Under the pieces are notes generated by a model, which worked only from the letters and a program-made list of their open reading frames with translations, was not told the DNA's origin and searched no databases. Position numbers and translations under genes: made by a program. A stretch of DNA of 64,000 nt from Desulfotalea sp. (lineage in GTDB: Bacteria > Desulfobacterota > Desulfobulbia > Desulfobulbales > Desulfocapsaceae), in contig NVXR01000009.1 of assembly GCA_002733995.1 (NCBI GenBank), positions 1-64,000 on the forward strand. The letters run 5' to 3'. Below are positions 9,104 through 17,919 of this stretch, piece after piece. How positions within the stretch are numbered: the first letter of the stretch is position 1; the number at the start of each line of letters is the position of its first letter.

Positions 9104-9430
9104 CTAACCTTTAAGTTCAACAACGTCTTCGGCGTCAATGGAATTGTATTGACGATAGATGGCTATCACGATACTGAGTCCTATGGCCGCTTCAGCAGCT
9201 GCAATTGCCATTATGAAAAGGGTAAATATCTGGCCCGTCGTTGGATCGGGTGCTGTAAATCTATTGAAAGCCATGAAATTGAGCGCGGCTCCCGCAAGAA
9301 TCATTTCCGCTGCGATAAGCATTGCGATAAAGGTTCGTCTGGCGACTATGCCATATATCCCCATGGCAAAGAGCAGAGCTCCAATTATCAGGTAGGTGTT
9401 GAGATTATTGTAAAGTCCAAGAATTGCCAT
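9104..9430 (-). CDS. nuoK: NADH-quinone oxidoreductase subunit K (NuoK)
   Basis: This 108-residue protein has three membrane spans and the NuoK signature: the conserved glutamates in the IAAEMILAGAALNFMAFNR block (about residues 38-56) and in AIAAAEAAIGLSIVIAIYRQ. These acidic residues form the proton path near the quinone-binding end of the membrane arm. The gene lies 6 bases after nuoJ, in the conserved order J-K. Confidence 0.96.
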   Translation of the reverse strand: MAILGLYNNLNTYLIIGALLFAMGIYGIVARRTFIAMLIAAEMILAGAALNFMAFNRFTAPDPTTGQIFTLFIMAIAAAEAAIGLSIVIAIYRQYNSIDAEDVVELKG

Positions 9431-9436
9431 CTGCCG

Positions 9437-9973
9437 TTATTCCTCCCGTCGGGCAATAACAAGTGCCCCTAAAATTGCAATAAGTAAGACGATGGAGATA
9501 AGTTCAAACACCATAGAGTGTTCCGTGAGGAGGCGGATGCCAATTTCTTCAACGGAGCCATCGTTTATTTTTTGCCTCACAGGCCAGTCGGTGTTAAGAG
9601 CAAGTAAGGAGAAGCCACCTGCAAGAAGGGCCGCGGTAGCAAAAGCAAAAGGGCCTTCTAAGGGACCCGTCGGACCAAACTTTTTCTTTTCTTCCGGTGC
9701 TGCGAGCATCACTGCAAAGGCAATGGTGACTGCAATAGCTCCCACGTAAATGAGGATTTGCATCATGGAAATAAATGGGGAGTTGAGGAAAAAGTAGAGA
9801 CCTGCAACACCAACGAAACAGACAATTAGTCCGGCAACAGCGCGGACAACACGGTTAGAATTGCAGGCGATGATCCCCCCTGTCAGGGTGATGGCAATAA
9901 GAATGAGGAAGACCACACCCACCAATCCTTCAACACTGAATAATTCTGGGTGACTCGCTATATTTTGGTTCAT
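9437..9973 (-). CDS. nuoJ: NADH-quinone oxidoreductase subunit J (NuoJ)
   Basis: This 178-residue protein with about five membrane spans has the NuoJ hallmark: a Gly-rich helix with MMQILIYVGAIAVTIAFAVML (about residues 70-90), which contains the pi-bulge region that rotates during coupling. The ATG at 9973 overlaps the nuoI stop (ATGA), which supports translational coupling within the operon. The length fits the family. Confidence 0.95.
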   Translation of the reverse strand: MNQNIASHPELFSVEGLVGVVFLILIAITLTGGIIACNSNRVVRAVAGLIVCFVGVAGLYFFLNSPFISMMQILIYVGAIAVTIAFAVMLAAPEEKKKFGPTGPLEGPFAFATAALLAGGFSLLALNTDWPVRQKINDGSVEEIGIRLLTEHSMVFELISIVLLIAILGALVIARREE

Positions 9974-10410
9974 CGGTTTCTATCCTCCAGTCTTCCAAGA
10001 AGGTCAAAGATAAAGTCCTCTTTTCGTCTACTGGCGAGATTGTATTCTTTAGAAAACTCTAGCGCATTAAAGTTACATGACTCAACGCAGGATCCACAGA
10101 GAGAGCACCTCGTAAAATCAAGAATATATTTGGTCAGCACCTTCTTCTTTTCACCTTCTGGTTTTACACCGGCAAGCGTAATGCAGCCAGAGGGGCATGC
10201 CCTCGCGCAGAGCCCGCAAACAACGCAGTTTGCTTTACCATCTTCATTCTCAATGAGCTCAACATGACCACGGAATCTGTCGCACATGGGGAGTGTTTCA
10301 TACGGGTATGAGACGGTAACAGGTGGCTTGATAAATTCTTTGAATGTGATGGCCATTCCTTGGAAAAGACTGATCAAGCCATAAAAAATTTCGCTAAAAT
10401 ATGCCACCAT
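9970..10410 (-). CDS. nuoI: NADH-quinone oxidoreductase subunit I, 2x[4Fe-4S] (NuoI)
   Basis: This 146-residue iron-sulfur subunit has two clear CxxCxxCxxxC motifs, CVVCGLCARACPSGC at about residues 62-76 and CSLCGSCVESC at about 102-112. They bind clusters N6a and N6b, which wire electrons toward NuoB. The N-terminus carries the short amphipathic region typical of NuoI. In this operon, which lacks nuoE, nuoF and nuoG, NuoI and NuoB are the only Fe-S subunits, so NuoI is a plausible entry point for ferredoxin-like donors (inference). Confidence 0.96.
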   Translation of the reverse strand: MVAYFSEIFYGLISLFQGMAITFKEFIKPPVTVSYPYETLPMCDRFRGHVELIENEDGKANCVVCGLCARACPSGCITLAGVKPEGEKKKVLTKYILDFTRCSLCGSCVESCNFNALEFSKEYNLASRRKEDFIFDLLGRLEDRNR

Positions 10411-11406
10411 CTAGAACACCTTTAATAGTCCTGCGGTTAAGAGCAGGTTGAAAAGAGAAAGTGGAATTAAAATTTTCCAACTCAGGTTGAGAAGGCCGTA
10501 AATGGTAGTGCGTGGAAAGGTCCAGCGTATCCAGATAAAAGTTGCTATGAGAAGGTAGAGTTTGAGGATAAACCACCAGACCCCGGGAAAAAGGCCAAAA
10601 GGACAGCCCCAACCGCCTAAAAATAAAATAGTTGTCATGCAGGAGCCGATGACAATATTGGCATATTCCGCCATGAAGAACAGGCCAAAACCCATGGATC
10701 CATATTCTGTATGAAAGCCTGCGACAAGTTCACTTTCTGCTTCGCCGAGATCAAATGGGGACCGGTTGGTTTCGGCGAGGGTGCAGGTGAAAAAGATCAG
10801 AAAAGAGAGGGGCATTAAGATATTGTGGGACTTGCCTAGAAGTGGGAAGATGTTCCAGTGAAGAAACGATCCTGACTGTTGGTGGACAATTTCCATGAGA
10901 TCCATGGAGCCGGCAATCATAACGACTGTAATAGTTGTTATGAGCATAGGGATTTCGTAGGCCACCGTTTGGGATACCGCTCGGATAGAGGCCATCATTG
11001 CATATTTATTTCTGGAACTCCAACCGGCGAAAAGTAGTGATGTTGAGCCAAGGGCTGCAAAGGCAAAGATCATCAAGACTCCGACATTCATGTTTTTTGC
11101 AACGATGTTCTCGCTAAAGGGGATGGTTACAAAACTCATGATTGCTGGAAACATTGCAAGCACAGGGGCGGCAATAAAAAGGACTTTATCGGCTCCCCCT
11201 GGAATAGTAAGCTGCTTGGCCATCAGTTTGATGCCGTCAAGGGGTGGTTGCAACAGGCCAAAGGGGCCATTGATATTAGGTCCGGGTCTTCTTTGGATTC
11301 GTGCAGCACCTCTGCGCTCAGCCCAGACGAGGTACGCTGCATTTACAGCTGCAAATGCGATAGCGATAATAACGGCAGCAACGACATTAAAGAGTGTTAA
11401 GCGCAT
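10411..11406 (-). CDS. nuoH: NADH-quinone oxidoreductase subunit H (NuoH)
   Basis: This 331-residue protein has about eight membrane spans and the NuoH blocks WAERRGAARIQRRPGPN (about residues 28-44), ETNRSPFDLGEAESELVAGFHTEY (written here only to mark the acidic quinone-site loop, about 215-238) and the FIWIRWTFPR segment. NuoH forms much of the quinone-entry chamber and links it to the proton-pumping arm. The gene is immediately adjacent to nuoI, with no intergenic bases. Confidence 0.96.
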   Translation of the reverse strand: MRLTLFNVVAAVIIAIAFAAVNAAYLVWAERRGAARIQRRPGPNINGPFGLLQPPLDGIKLMAKQLTIPGGADKVLFIAAPVLAMFPAIMSFVTIPFSENIVAKNMNVGVLMIFAFAALGSTSLLFAGWSSRNKYAMMASIRAVSQTVAYEIPMLITTITVVMIAGSMDLMEIVHQQSGSFLHWNIFPLLGKSHNILMPLSFLIFFTCTLAETNRSPFDLGEAESELVAGFHTEYGSMGFGLFFMAEYANIVIGSCMTTILFLGGWGCPFGLFPGVWWFILKLYLLIATFIWIRWTFPRTTIYGLLNLSWKILIPLSLFNLLLTAGLLKVF

Positions 11407-11418
11407 AAACGTATCCTT

Positions 11419-12537
11419 TTATCTGTCTATTTCAGGAATTACCAGATCCAGACTTCCCATGAATGCCAGCGCATCTGAAATCAGCATCCCTCTACATGAC
11501 TCATCAAAAAGGTGCATGTTCGAGTAGGTTGGAGACCTTAGCTTCAAACGATACGGGGTTTTACCGCCATCGCTTACAAGGCGAACACCGAAACTTCCCC
11601 GGGCGGTTTCTACTGCCTGATAATAGTCCCCCACTGGAGGCTTAATAATTTTGGGTTTTTTCTTGGGCATGATTGGACCACCCGGTAGTTTGTCGAGGCC
11701 CTGTTCTATGATCCGGAGTGATTGTTCTATCTCATCCATGCGCACATTGTATCTGGCGAGTGAGTCACACCCATGGTAGACGGGTACGTCAAAATCAAAC
11801 TCAGGATAGACGGAATAGGGCTCATTCTTCCTGACGTCAAAGTTGATGCCTGAGCCCCGGGCCACCGCACTGGAGGCGCCGTACTTTCGGCATGTCTCCT
11901 TGGAAAGAGGGGCAACACCTTCGAGTCTCTTTCTAAAAATGATATTGCCGGTGACGAGGGTGTGATACTTCTTAAGAGATTTCCGCATCCGAGGAATGAA
12001 TTTTCTGGCGGACTCAATAAACTGGTCATCCACGTCATTGTAGAGACCTCCGTAGCGGAAATAACAGTAGGTGAGACGGGAGCCTGTAACCGCTTCAAGC
12101 ATGTCGAGGATGTGCTCGCGGTCTTGAAGGGCATACATGAGAGGCGAAAATCCACCCAAATCCATTACGAAGGCACCAAACCAAAAAAGGTGAGATGCAA
12201 CGCGATTAAGCTCTACCATAATGGCCCGGATATACTCCGCGCGTTCGGGAACTTCGATACCTGCAGCTTTTTCGACTACAAGAACATGTCCATGGGAGTA
12301 ACCGAGTGCACCGAGATAATCCATGCGGCTAAGATTCATGAGATACTGGGGGTATGTTTTAAGCTCCCCCATTTTTTCATGCATTCTGTGGATGTAGCCA
12401 ATAACAGTTTCGGCCTCCACTATATACTCACCATTCATCTCCATCTTTACCCGCAGCACTCCATGGGTCGCTGGATGTTGTGGACCGACGTTGAGAATAA
12501 ATGTCTCGTCAGATTGTAATTCTATAGGAGAGCTCAT
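11419..12537 (-). CDS. nuoD: NADH-quinone oxidoreductase subunit D (NuoD)
   Basis: This 372-residue soluble subunit is related to the large subunit of NiFe hydrogenases. The N-terminal GPQHPATHGVLR (about residues 17-28) and the C-terminal RGSFGVRLVSDGG and RLRSP-type blocks are diagnostic. The conserved His and Tyr of the quinone head-group site lie in these segments. nuoC and nuoD are separate genes here and overlap by 4 bases (ATGA); in enterobacteria they are fused. It forms the quinone-reduction site with NuoB. Confidence 0.96.
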   Translation of the reverse strand: MSSPIELQSDETFILNVGPQHPATHGVLRVKMEMNGEYIVEAETVIGYIHRMHEKMGELKTYPQYLMNLSRMDYLGALGYSHGHVLVVEKAAGIEVPERAEYIRAIMVELNRVASHLFWFGAFVMDLGGFSPLMYALQDREHILDMLEAVTGSRLTYCYFRYGGLYNDVDDQFIESARKFIPRMRKSLKKYHTLVTGNIIFRKRLEGVAPLSKETCRKYGASSAVARGSGINFDVRKNEPYSVYPEFDFDVPVYHGCDSLARYNVRMDEIEQSLRIIEQGLDKLPGGPIMPKKKPKIIKPPVGDYYQAVETARGSFGVRLVSDGGKTPYRLKLRSPTYSNMHLFDESCRGMLISDALAFMGSLDLVIPEIDR

Positions 12538-13061
12538 GCTTTGAAATCCTTAAGTAGGGGATGAAAGTCAGCATCTTCAGGCAAAAGGAGTGGGATAAGA
12601 TTTGGGTGACCTAAAAACTTTATCCCAAAAAATTCATGGGTCTCACGTTCATGCCAGTTGGCACCTGCGTAAATGTCTGTAATGGTGGGGACTTCAGCCG
12701 CATTTCGGTCTAATCTCGTACGGATAACAACACGGCAGAGGTCAAAGTCGTATCTGCAAAAGTCGTAAACAACTTCAAGTTGATTGTCTTTGATCCAATC
12801 AACTCCGGTAATGGCTTCGATGAAAAATTCAGCCTCGTCAAGTATCGTTACGGCCTCAATGATCTGTCCGGCTGCAACCTGCGCATCAAGGTGATAGCCG
12901 TGGATGGCATAATCCCGTTCGACAAGGCCGTTTTGGCGAGGTTCAATTTTTTTCTTTTTATCTTTTTCCCGAGCGTCTGTGTCTATCGTAACATCGGAGG
13001 CGGTGGGGGCAGCTTTAGGAAAAAGAGTTTGTAGGGCAAGTTTGGTCTTTTCACAAATCAT
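12534..13061 (-). CDS. nuoC: NADH-quinone oxidoreductase subunit C (NuoC)
   Basis: This 175-residue protein carries the NuoC signature ANWHERETHEFFGIKFLGHPN (about residues 136-156), followed by the LLLPEDADFHPLLKDF tail. The first 60 residues are charged and poorly conserved. It is a hydrophilic scaffold in the connecting module with NuoD, NuoB and NuoI. A GGAG ribosome-binding site precedes the ATG. Upstream lies an unusual 200-base noncoding spacer before nuoB. Confidence 0.94.
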   Translation of the reverse strand: MICEKTKLALQTLFPKAAPTASDVTIDTDAREKDKKKKIEPRQNGLVERDYAIHGYHLDAQVAAGQIIEAVTILDEAEFFIEAITGVDWIKDNQLEVVYDFCRYDFDLCRVVIRTRLDRNAAEVPTITDIYAGANWHERETHEFFGIKFLGHPNLIPLLLPEDADFHPLLKDFKA

Positions 13062-13261
13062 TAGCTATTGCTCCAAAAAGTCTGCAAAAAAAATTGATGT
13101 ACTGCATTGGATATACGCTCTACTTGGCGGCAGTCTGAAAAAGCCTTTCGCCCAAACTCTGCGCTATTTCCAATAAATACTCACAATCTTAGGTGTATGG
13201 CTGCGTTTATTTTACTGAATAACCGTAATTTTGAATAAATTTCCAATTCACCGACAGCCTC

Positions 13262-13759
13262 CTAGGCGGCCTCGGGATTTTCCCATCGTTTCCAGTCAGA
13301 TATAAGATGCTCGAGTTCGATGATTCCCTGTAGGAGGGCTTCTGGCCGGGGGGGGCAACCTGGAACGTAAATATCAACAGGGAGAAATTTGTCGGCACCA
13401 AGAATAATGCTATATTGTCCCTCAAAGGCGAAGGGGCCGCCTGATATAGCACAGTTGCCAAGTGCCATGACCCATTTGGGTTCAGGCATCTGGTCGTACA
13501 GCGTTTTTATGCCCGGCATCATCTTTTTAGTTATGGTCCCTGCGACAATCATCACATCACTCTGTCTGGGTGAGGGCCTGAAAACTTCGGCACCGAAGCG
13601 AGACATATCAAAACGGGCACAACCGGTGGCCATCATTTCAATGGCGCAACAGGCAATACCAAATGTGAGAGGCCATAATGAGTTGGCTCTGCCAATATTG
13701 ATGAGTTTATCAGCGAGGGCAAACTGAACTATCGACGAAGGTACGTTTTCCGTTCCCAC
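13262..13759 (-). CDS. nuoB: NADH-quinone oxidoreductase subunit B (NuoB)
   Basis: This 165-residue subunit binds the terminal cluster N2 through the double cysteine in [11 protein letters not shown] (about residues 32-42), a third Cys near residue 104 and the Cys of [10 protein letters not shown] (about 133-142). N2 passes electrons to quinone. The ATG at 13759 lies inside the end of nuoA (31-base overlap), which implies coupled translation. The codons for Cys-Pro-Pro-Arg include a run of eight C on the coding strand (13348-13355), so a slippage error there would remove the last cluster ligand. Confidence 0.95.
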   Translation of the reverse strand: MGTENVPSSIVQFALADKLINIGRANSLWPLTFGIACCAIEMMATGCARFDMSRFGAEVFRPSPRQSDVMIVAGTITKKMMPGIKTLYDQMPEPKWVMALGNCAISGGPFAFEGQYSIILGADKFLPVDIYVPGCPPRPEALLQGIIELEHLISDWKRWENPEAA

Positions 13760-14154
13760 TTAAATACTCCCTTAATCCATGCATAGACAACTGCGAGTGA
13801 TAAAATTCCTACGAAAATGACGATTTCAAAGAAATCCCGTAATGAAGAAGCGAATATCGCATTGTCGTAGGCGAGCGCCACGGGAAAAAGAAATAGTACA
13901 TCGACATCAAATGCTAAAAAGATGAGAGCGTAGAGATAAAAGACAGCTCCATAACGGATCCAACTGTCGCCAATGGGGTCCATTCCACATTCGATGAATT
14001 GGCTGGCTTTGTTATTGATTTGCCTCGTCTTTCGTGGCATGAGGAGGTAAACAATGGCAATTGGGCCAAGAGCGAAAGAAAGGCCTCCGATTACAAATGC
14101 TGTAATCCAAAGGATCTGCTCGTGATAGAGAAAAGCGGTGATCTGAGACTCCAT
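13729..14154 (-). CDS. nuoA: NADH-quinone oxidoreductase subunit A (NuoA)
   Basis: This 141-residue membrane protein with three spans is the first gene of the operon. The signature [27 protein letters not shown] begins near residue 52 (only part is quoted for orientation) and includes the conserved Cys and acidic residues of the loop near the quinone site. It ends with a basic tail. A good sigma-70-like promoter lies about 90 bases upstream. Confidence 0.95.
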   Translation of the reverse strand: MESQITAFLYHEQILWITAFVIGGLSFALGPIAIVYLLMPRKTRQINNKASQFIECGMDPIGDSWIRYGAVFYLYALIFLAFDVDVLFLFPVALAYDNAIFASSLRDFFEIVIFVGILSLAVVYAWIKGVFKWERKTYLRR

Positions 14155-14243
14155 CTTATTTCCTTGGTATCTAAATTAATGGGATACGTCGATAAGACCA
14201 AAATGGTAATCTATAATATTTAACTTTTATTTAATCGGGACTT

Positions 14244-14272
14244 ATACTAAATAATTGTTATATGTGTGTCAA
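14244..14272 (-). promoter_or_regulatory. Predicted sigma-70 promoter of the nuo operon
   Basis: On the minus strand TTGACA (14272-14267) is followed after 17 bases by TAGTAT (14249-14244). This predicts a start near 14237 and a leader of about 80 bases before nuoA. The -35 box is perfect and the spacing ideal. Confidence 0.65.
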
Positions 14273-14378
14273 CGATAAATTACGATTAGCTATTTATGTA
14301 CCAAAAGTTCGATGTATATGTATTTGTGCGAAATAATTGTGGATAAAATGAAATTAAAAGTGACAGTACTTCTGATCT

Positions 14379-14395
14379 AGAGCCTTACTGGCTCT
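14379..14395. promoter_or_regulatory. Small hairpin upstream of the LysR gene
   Basis: AGAGCC (14379-14384) and GGCTCT (14390-14395) form a 6-bp stem with a 5-base loop, about 55 bases before the LysR start codon. It could be an operator half-site pair or a leader hairpin. Its role is unknown. Confidence 0.35.
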
Positions 14396-14449
14396 GCCGT
14401 TTAGGTGTATAGCTATCATTAAAATTGAACAATAGGGTGGGGAAGTACA

Positions 14450-15424
14450 ATGTCTATTACGTTAAGACAGCTGGAAATTTTTATTGCAGTTGCTGAAACT
14501 GCACAAGTAACCAAGGCAAGTAAGAAATTGTTTGTAACGCAATCCGCTGTAAGTATGGCGCTGGCAGAACTCGAGAATCAGTTAGGCGGTTCTCTGTTTG
14601 ACAGGCATGGTAGAAGTTTACTGTTGAATGTACGGGGCAGGTTTTTATTGCCGTTAGCAAAGGATATCACAGCTCAGGTTACCAATATCGAAACAATCAT
14701 GTCAGAAAGGAATGATACTCTCGATGGTAGAATTAGCATTGTTGCAAGTACCACGTTGGGTAATTATATCCTTCCTTATTTAATAGGTGCATTTGAGCGT
14801 GTTCACCCAAATGTGCATGTTGAATTAATGGTATATAACACTCGTTCAGCAGAAAAACTTGTGTTCGAGAGACAATCGGAGGTCGGATTTGTAGAAGGCC
14901 CGCTCAGTGATCATGAAGAAATACTCTGGAGACCATGGTTTGAGGATGAACTTATTGTCCTCTGTGGTCCGACTGACCCCCTTGCTCATAATGATGTATT
15001 TGATATTACCCGTGATCTTAAAGGTAAAAAGTGGATTATGCGGGAGAGTAGCTCCGGAACGGTTGCTACCATTCGTGAAAAGTTTGGTAAATATATGGAT
15101 GACGTGAATATTGTCATGGAGATGGGGCATCCCGAGGCTGTGAAAAGAGGTGTGGAGTCAGGTGTGGGAATAGCTTGCCTGTCTTCTCTTAGTATTTGTA
15201 GAGAGGCTGAAAATGGATGGCTTAAAGGTTTGAAGATTGAAGGCCTTGATATGAAGAGGCAGCTGAAAATTATCCAGCGAAAAGATTATGAAATGACCGA
15301 TGCCATGGCTGAGTTTCTTTCGTTTTGTGACGTTATGACCATCTGTGACGATTCGAGAATATGTCTCTCTTCTCCGTGGAAGCTCCAATCCCTGCTCGCC
15401 AGGTATTCGGCTATGAAGAAATAG
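14450..15424 (+). CDS. LysR-family transcriptional regulator
   Basis: This 324-residue regulator has the LysR N-terminal winged helix-turn-helix (about residues 4-62, with QVTKASKKLFVTQSAVSMALAELE) and a periplasmic-binding-protein-like effector domain from about 88 to 300. The TLGNYILPYLIGAFERVHP segment resembles the YeiE/CysL type of LysR proteins, some of which respond to sulfur compounds. The effector here cannot be read from sequence. GGGGAAG forms the ribosome-binding site. The gene diverges from the nuo operon across 295 bases, so it may act on nuo, on itself, or on unrelated targets (inference). Confidence 0.92.
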   Translation: MSITLRQLEIFIAVAETAQVTKASKKLFVTQSAVSMALAELENQLGGSLFDRHGRSLLLNVRGRFLLPLAKDITAQVTNIETIMSERNDTLDGRISIVASTTLGNYILPYLIGAFERVHPNVHVELMVYNTRSAEKLVFERQSEVGFVEGPLSDHEEILWRPWFEDELIVLCGPTDPLAHNDVFDITRDLKGKKWIMRESSSGTVATIREKFGKYMDDVNIVMEMGHPEAVKRGVESGVGIACLSSLSICREAENGWLKGLKIEGLDMKRQLKIIQRKDYEMTDAMAEFLSFCDVMTICDDSRICLSSPWKLQSLLARYSAMKK

Positions 15425-15437
15425 AGAACCGATATTT

Positions 15438-16211
15438 CTATAGATCGTAGTACACTTCAATTAATGTGAGACCATGGGCTGGAGCAGTTTCTCTCGCTTT
15501 AGTCCGGTCTCTCATCTCTAGTATTTCTTTGAATGCAGTTGCAGAAAGTCTTTCTTTTCCTACTTCAATTATCGTTCCCACGAGATTTCTGACCATGTTT
15601 TTCAGAAAGCCATCCCCTGTGAACGCCACAATAATTTGGTCTTTTTCTGGATGAATCAAGGTGGCACTATGGATTGTGCGTACAGCACCGCGGCCAGTAG
15701 TTAGTGTTTTGTCCCGTGAACCACTATTTTCAAAAGATGAGAAATCGTGTGTTCCGGTGACAATATCAAGGCATTGAATTATCTGGGGAAAGTTGAGATG
15801 CTGGGTGACATGGAGACTGGTTAGGCGGTTAAATGGTGGTTGGATTTTTCCAGTGTAGATAGAATAGTGGTATTTTTTTCCTGTGGCCAGGTATCTTGCG
15901 TGGAAGGTGTCATCGACTTCACGGAGCTGCAGAATTCTGATGGCGCCGGGGAGCATTGAATTTGCTCCCCGTTGCATAACAGCACATGGAATCTGTGAGT
16001 TACAGCTAAAATGAGCAACCATGGCAAGGGCGTGGACGCCAGCATCTGTTCTCCCAGCACCATGCACGCAGATTGCCTCTGTTGTCATGGTGCTAAGACA
16101 TTGTTCAAGCTCCCCTTGGATTGTTTTGTCAATACGTTGTTTTTGCCAGCCACAAAAACCTGTTCCATCGAAACTAATGATCAGTTTAATGGTGCGCGTT
16201 GGTTGTGACAT
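15438..16211 (-). CDS. truA: tRNA pseudouridine(38-40) synthase TruA
   Basis: The protein has the TruA catalytic motif GAGRTDAGVHA (Asp nucleophile, about 30 residues after GTGFCGWQKQ) and the C-terminal MVRNLVGTIIEVG block. TruA isomerises uridines 38-40 in the anticodon arm of many tRNAs. I place the start at the ATG at 16211, which gives 257 residues, the usual TruA beginning (IKLIISFDGTGF), and a 17-base spacing from argC. A longer frame reaches into the argC end. No strong ribosome-binding site is seen, so a GTG slightly upstream remains possible. Confidence 0.93.
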   Translation of the reverse strand: MSQPTRTIKLIISFDGTGFCGWQKQRIDKTIQGELEQCLSTMTTEAICVHGAGRTDAGVHALAMVAHFSCNSQIPCAVMQRGANSMLPGAIRILQLREVDDTFHARYLATGKKYHYSIYTGKIQPPFNRLTSLHVTQHLNFPQIIQCLDIVTGTHDFSSFENSGSRDKTLTTGRGAVRTIHSATLIHPEKDQIIVAFTGDGFLKNMVRNLVGTIIEVGKERLSATAFKEILEMRDRTKARETAPAHGLTLIEVYYDL

Positions 16212-16228
16212 TATATCTGGCACATCCG

Positions 16229-17269
16229 TTAAGGAAACATTGGGGCGGTGAGGAGTCCCGTCTCTTCGGGGAAACCGCACATGAGATTCATGTTTTGTAC
16301 TGCCTGACCAGCTGCTCCTTTGACCACGTTGTCGATTGCGGACATCACAATGATACGGTTTGTGGTTTGGTCAATTTTGAAGCCGATGTCGCAAAAGTTT
16401 GACCCACGTACATACTGTGTTGCGGGGAATGTATCTTCTGGCAATAGTCGAATGAAAGGTTCATTTTGGTATTGGTCATCGTATAGCTTCTGGATCGTTT
16501 CGCTGGTTACCTTGCTCGCAAGGGTTGCGTATACGGTACTGAGTATACCTCTTGAAATTGGAAGCAGGTGCGGGGTAAAGGTAATGTTGATATCCTTACC
16601 TGCGAGTACAGAAAGTTCCTGCTCGATTTCAGGGGTATGTCTGTGGGCTCTGCCAACTTTGTATGGTCTAAAGCCATCGTGAACTTCACAAAATAGGCTG
16701 CCGGTTTGAGCGGAACGTCCTGCGCCAGAGGCACCTGATTTTGAATCCGCAATTATAGATTCAGGAACGATTACCCCCGCCTTGAGTAGAGGGGCTAGTC
16801 CCAGTATTATCGAAGTTGGGAAGCAGCCGGGGTTGGCGATGAGTCTACTCTCTTTAATCGAAGTTCTGTAGAGTTCGGGTAAACCATAGACAGCTTCTGC
16901 CAGAAGATGACTGGAGGAATGAGGTTGATACCAGTCTTCGTAGGTTGTGACGTCTCTGAGCCGAAAGTCGGCGGAGAGGTCAATCACCTTTTTGCCACCA
17001 TCAAGAAGTAGGGGCACAAGGTCCATTGCCGTTTTGTGAGGCACAGCCGCAAAGAAAAGATCCGCCTTTGCTGCAAGATCTTCTGGGGCGGGGTTTTCAC
17101 AAATAATATCTACCTTGCCTCTTAGATTGGGGAAAACTGCAGAGAGCGGTTTTCCTTCATACTGTCTTGAGGTTGCAACGGTGAGTTCAATTTCGGGGTG
17201 GTTGCATATAATCCTGGCCAGTTCTGCTCCCGCATAACCGGAGGCTCCAATTATTCCAACTCTGATCAT
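16229..17269 (-). CDS. argC: N-acetyl-gamma-glutamyl-phosphate reductase ArgC
   Basis: This 346-residue enzyme has the N-terminal Rossmann motif GASGYAGAELARI (about residues 9-21) and the catalytic cysteine in NPGCFPTSIILGL (about 145-157). It reduces N-acetylglutamyl phosphate to the semialdehyde with NADPH in arginine synthesis. The length is typical of the short ArgC class. It lies upstream of truA on the same strand with 17 bases between; no other arginine gene is adjacent. Confidence 0.96.
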   Translation of the reverse strand: MIRVGIIGASGYAGAELARIICNHPEIELTVATSRQYEGKPLSAVFPNLRGKVDIICENPAPEDLAAKADLFFAAVPHKTAMDLVPLLLDGGKKVIDLSADFRLRDVTTYEDWYQPHSSSHLLAEAVYGLPELYRTSIKESRLIANPGCFPTSIILGLAPLLKAGVIVPESIIADSKSGASGAGRSAQTGSLFCEVHDGFRPYKVGRAHRHTPEIEQELSVLAGKDINITFTPHLLPISRGILSTVYATLASKVTSETIQKLYDDQYQNEPFIRLLPEDTFPATQYVRGSNFCDIGFKIDQTTNRIIVMSAIDNVVKGAAGQAVQNMNLMCGFPEETGLLTAPMFP

Positions 17270-17407
17270 GGGTGATCTTCCTATAATATAATTATATACG
17301 ACATTGGAGCCAGGCTAAACGGAGTGTAAATCTTGGCTCAGGGTATGATTCATTCAACAACGGGGATTGGTCGTAACGACTGAAATGAATCGTATGATTT
17401 GAAATGA

Positions 17408-17446
17408 AAAAAGGGGAATGACAGCAAAACTGTCATTCCCCTTTTT
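17408..17446. terminator. Perfect 17-bp hairpin terminator between rpsI and argC
   Basis: AAAAAGGGGAATGACAG (17408-17424) pairs perfectly with 17430-17446 around a 5-base loop. The A run on one side and the T run on the other make it a bidirectional intrinsic terminator. It ends the rplM-rpsI transcript, about 65 bases past the rpsI stop. Confidence 0.92.
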
Positions 17447-17510
17447 AACAACAATACGTATCCCTGTTTCCAGGGATTTGCTGTCCGTTCCGGTAATAAT
17501 ACGTTGTATC

Positions 17511-17903
17511 TTATCGCTTGGAGAACTGGAACTTTGCACGAGCACCTTTCTGACCGTACTTCTTTCTTTCCTTCATACGAGGATCGCGGGTCAGAAGCCC
17601 TGCTTGTTTGAGAGGGGCACGGTTGTCCGGGTTGGTTTCGAGGAGCGCACGTGAAATACCATGGGACAGTGCATCAACCTGAGCTGACTTACCACCGCCC
17701 TTGAGGGTAGCCATAATGTCATATTGCTCTAGGGTTTCTGTAACTTTGAAAGGTTTAACAATCTTTTGGCTTTTAAAAATCTGGCCAAAATATACGTCAG
17801 CTTCCATTTTGTTTACAATAACTTTGCCAGTTCCTGGGGTAAGCCAAACTCTGGCAATGGCATTTTTTCTCTTACCTGTGGCATAAAAACGATCTTGAGC
17901 CAT
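17511..17903 (-). CDS. rpsI: 30S ribosomal protein S9
   Basis: This 130-residue S9 has the FYATGKRKNAIARVWL beginning and the conserved basic C-terminus that ends in FSKR, which reaches the decoding site of the 30S subunit. I choose the ATG at 17903 because GGAG lies 9 bases before it; a TTG 15 bases upstream would overlap that site. It follows rplM with 16 bases between, the standard L13-S9 pair. Confidence 0.98.
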   Translation of the reverse strand: MAQDRFYATGKRKNAIARVWLTPGTGKVIVNKMEADVYFGQIFKSQKIVKPFKVTETLEQYDIMATLKGGGKSAQVDALSHGISRALLETNPDNRAPLKQAGLLTRDPRMKERKKYGQKGARAKFQFSKR

Positions 17904-17919
17904 TCTTTTATTCTCCAAG

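Noticed and set aside
13207..13461. 84-codon minus-strand frame across the end of nuoB
   Set aside because: It is out of frame with nuoB, which is certain here; the tail in the spacer has no start or ribosome-binding site of its own.
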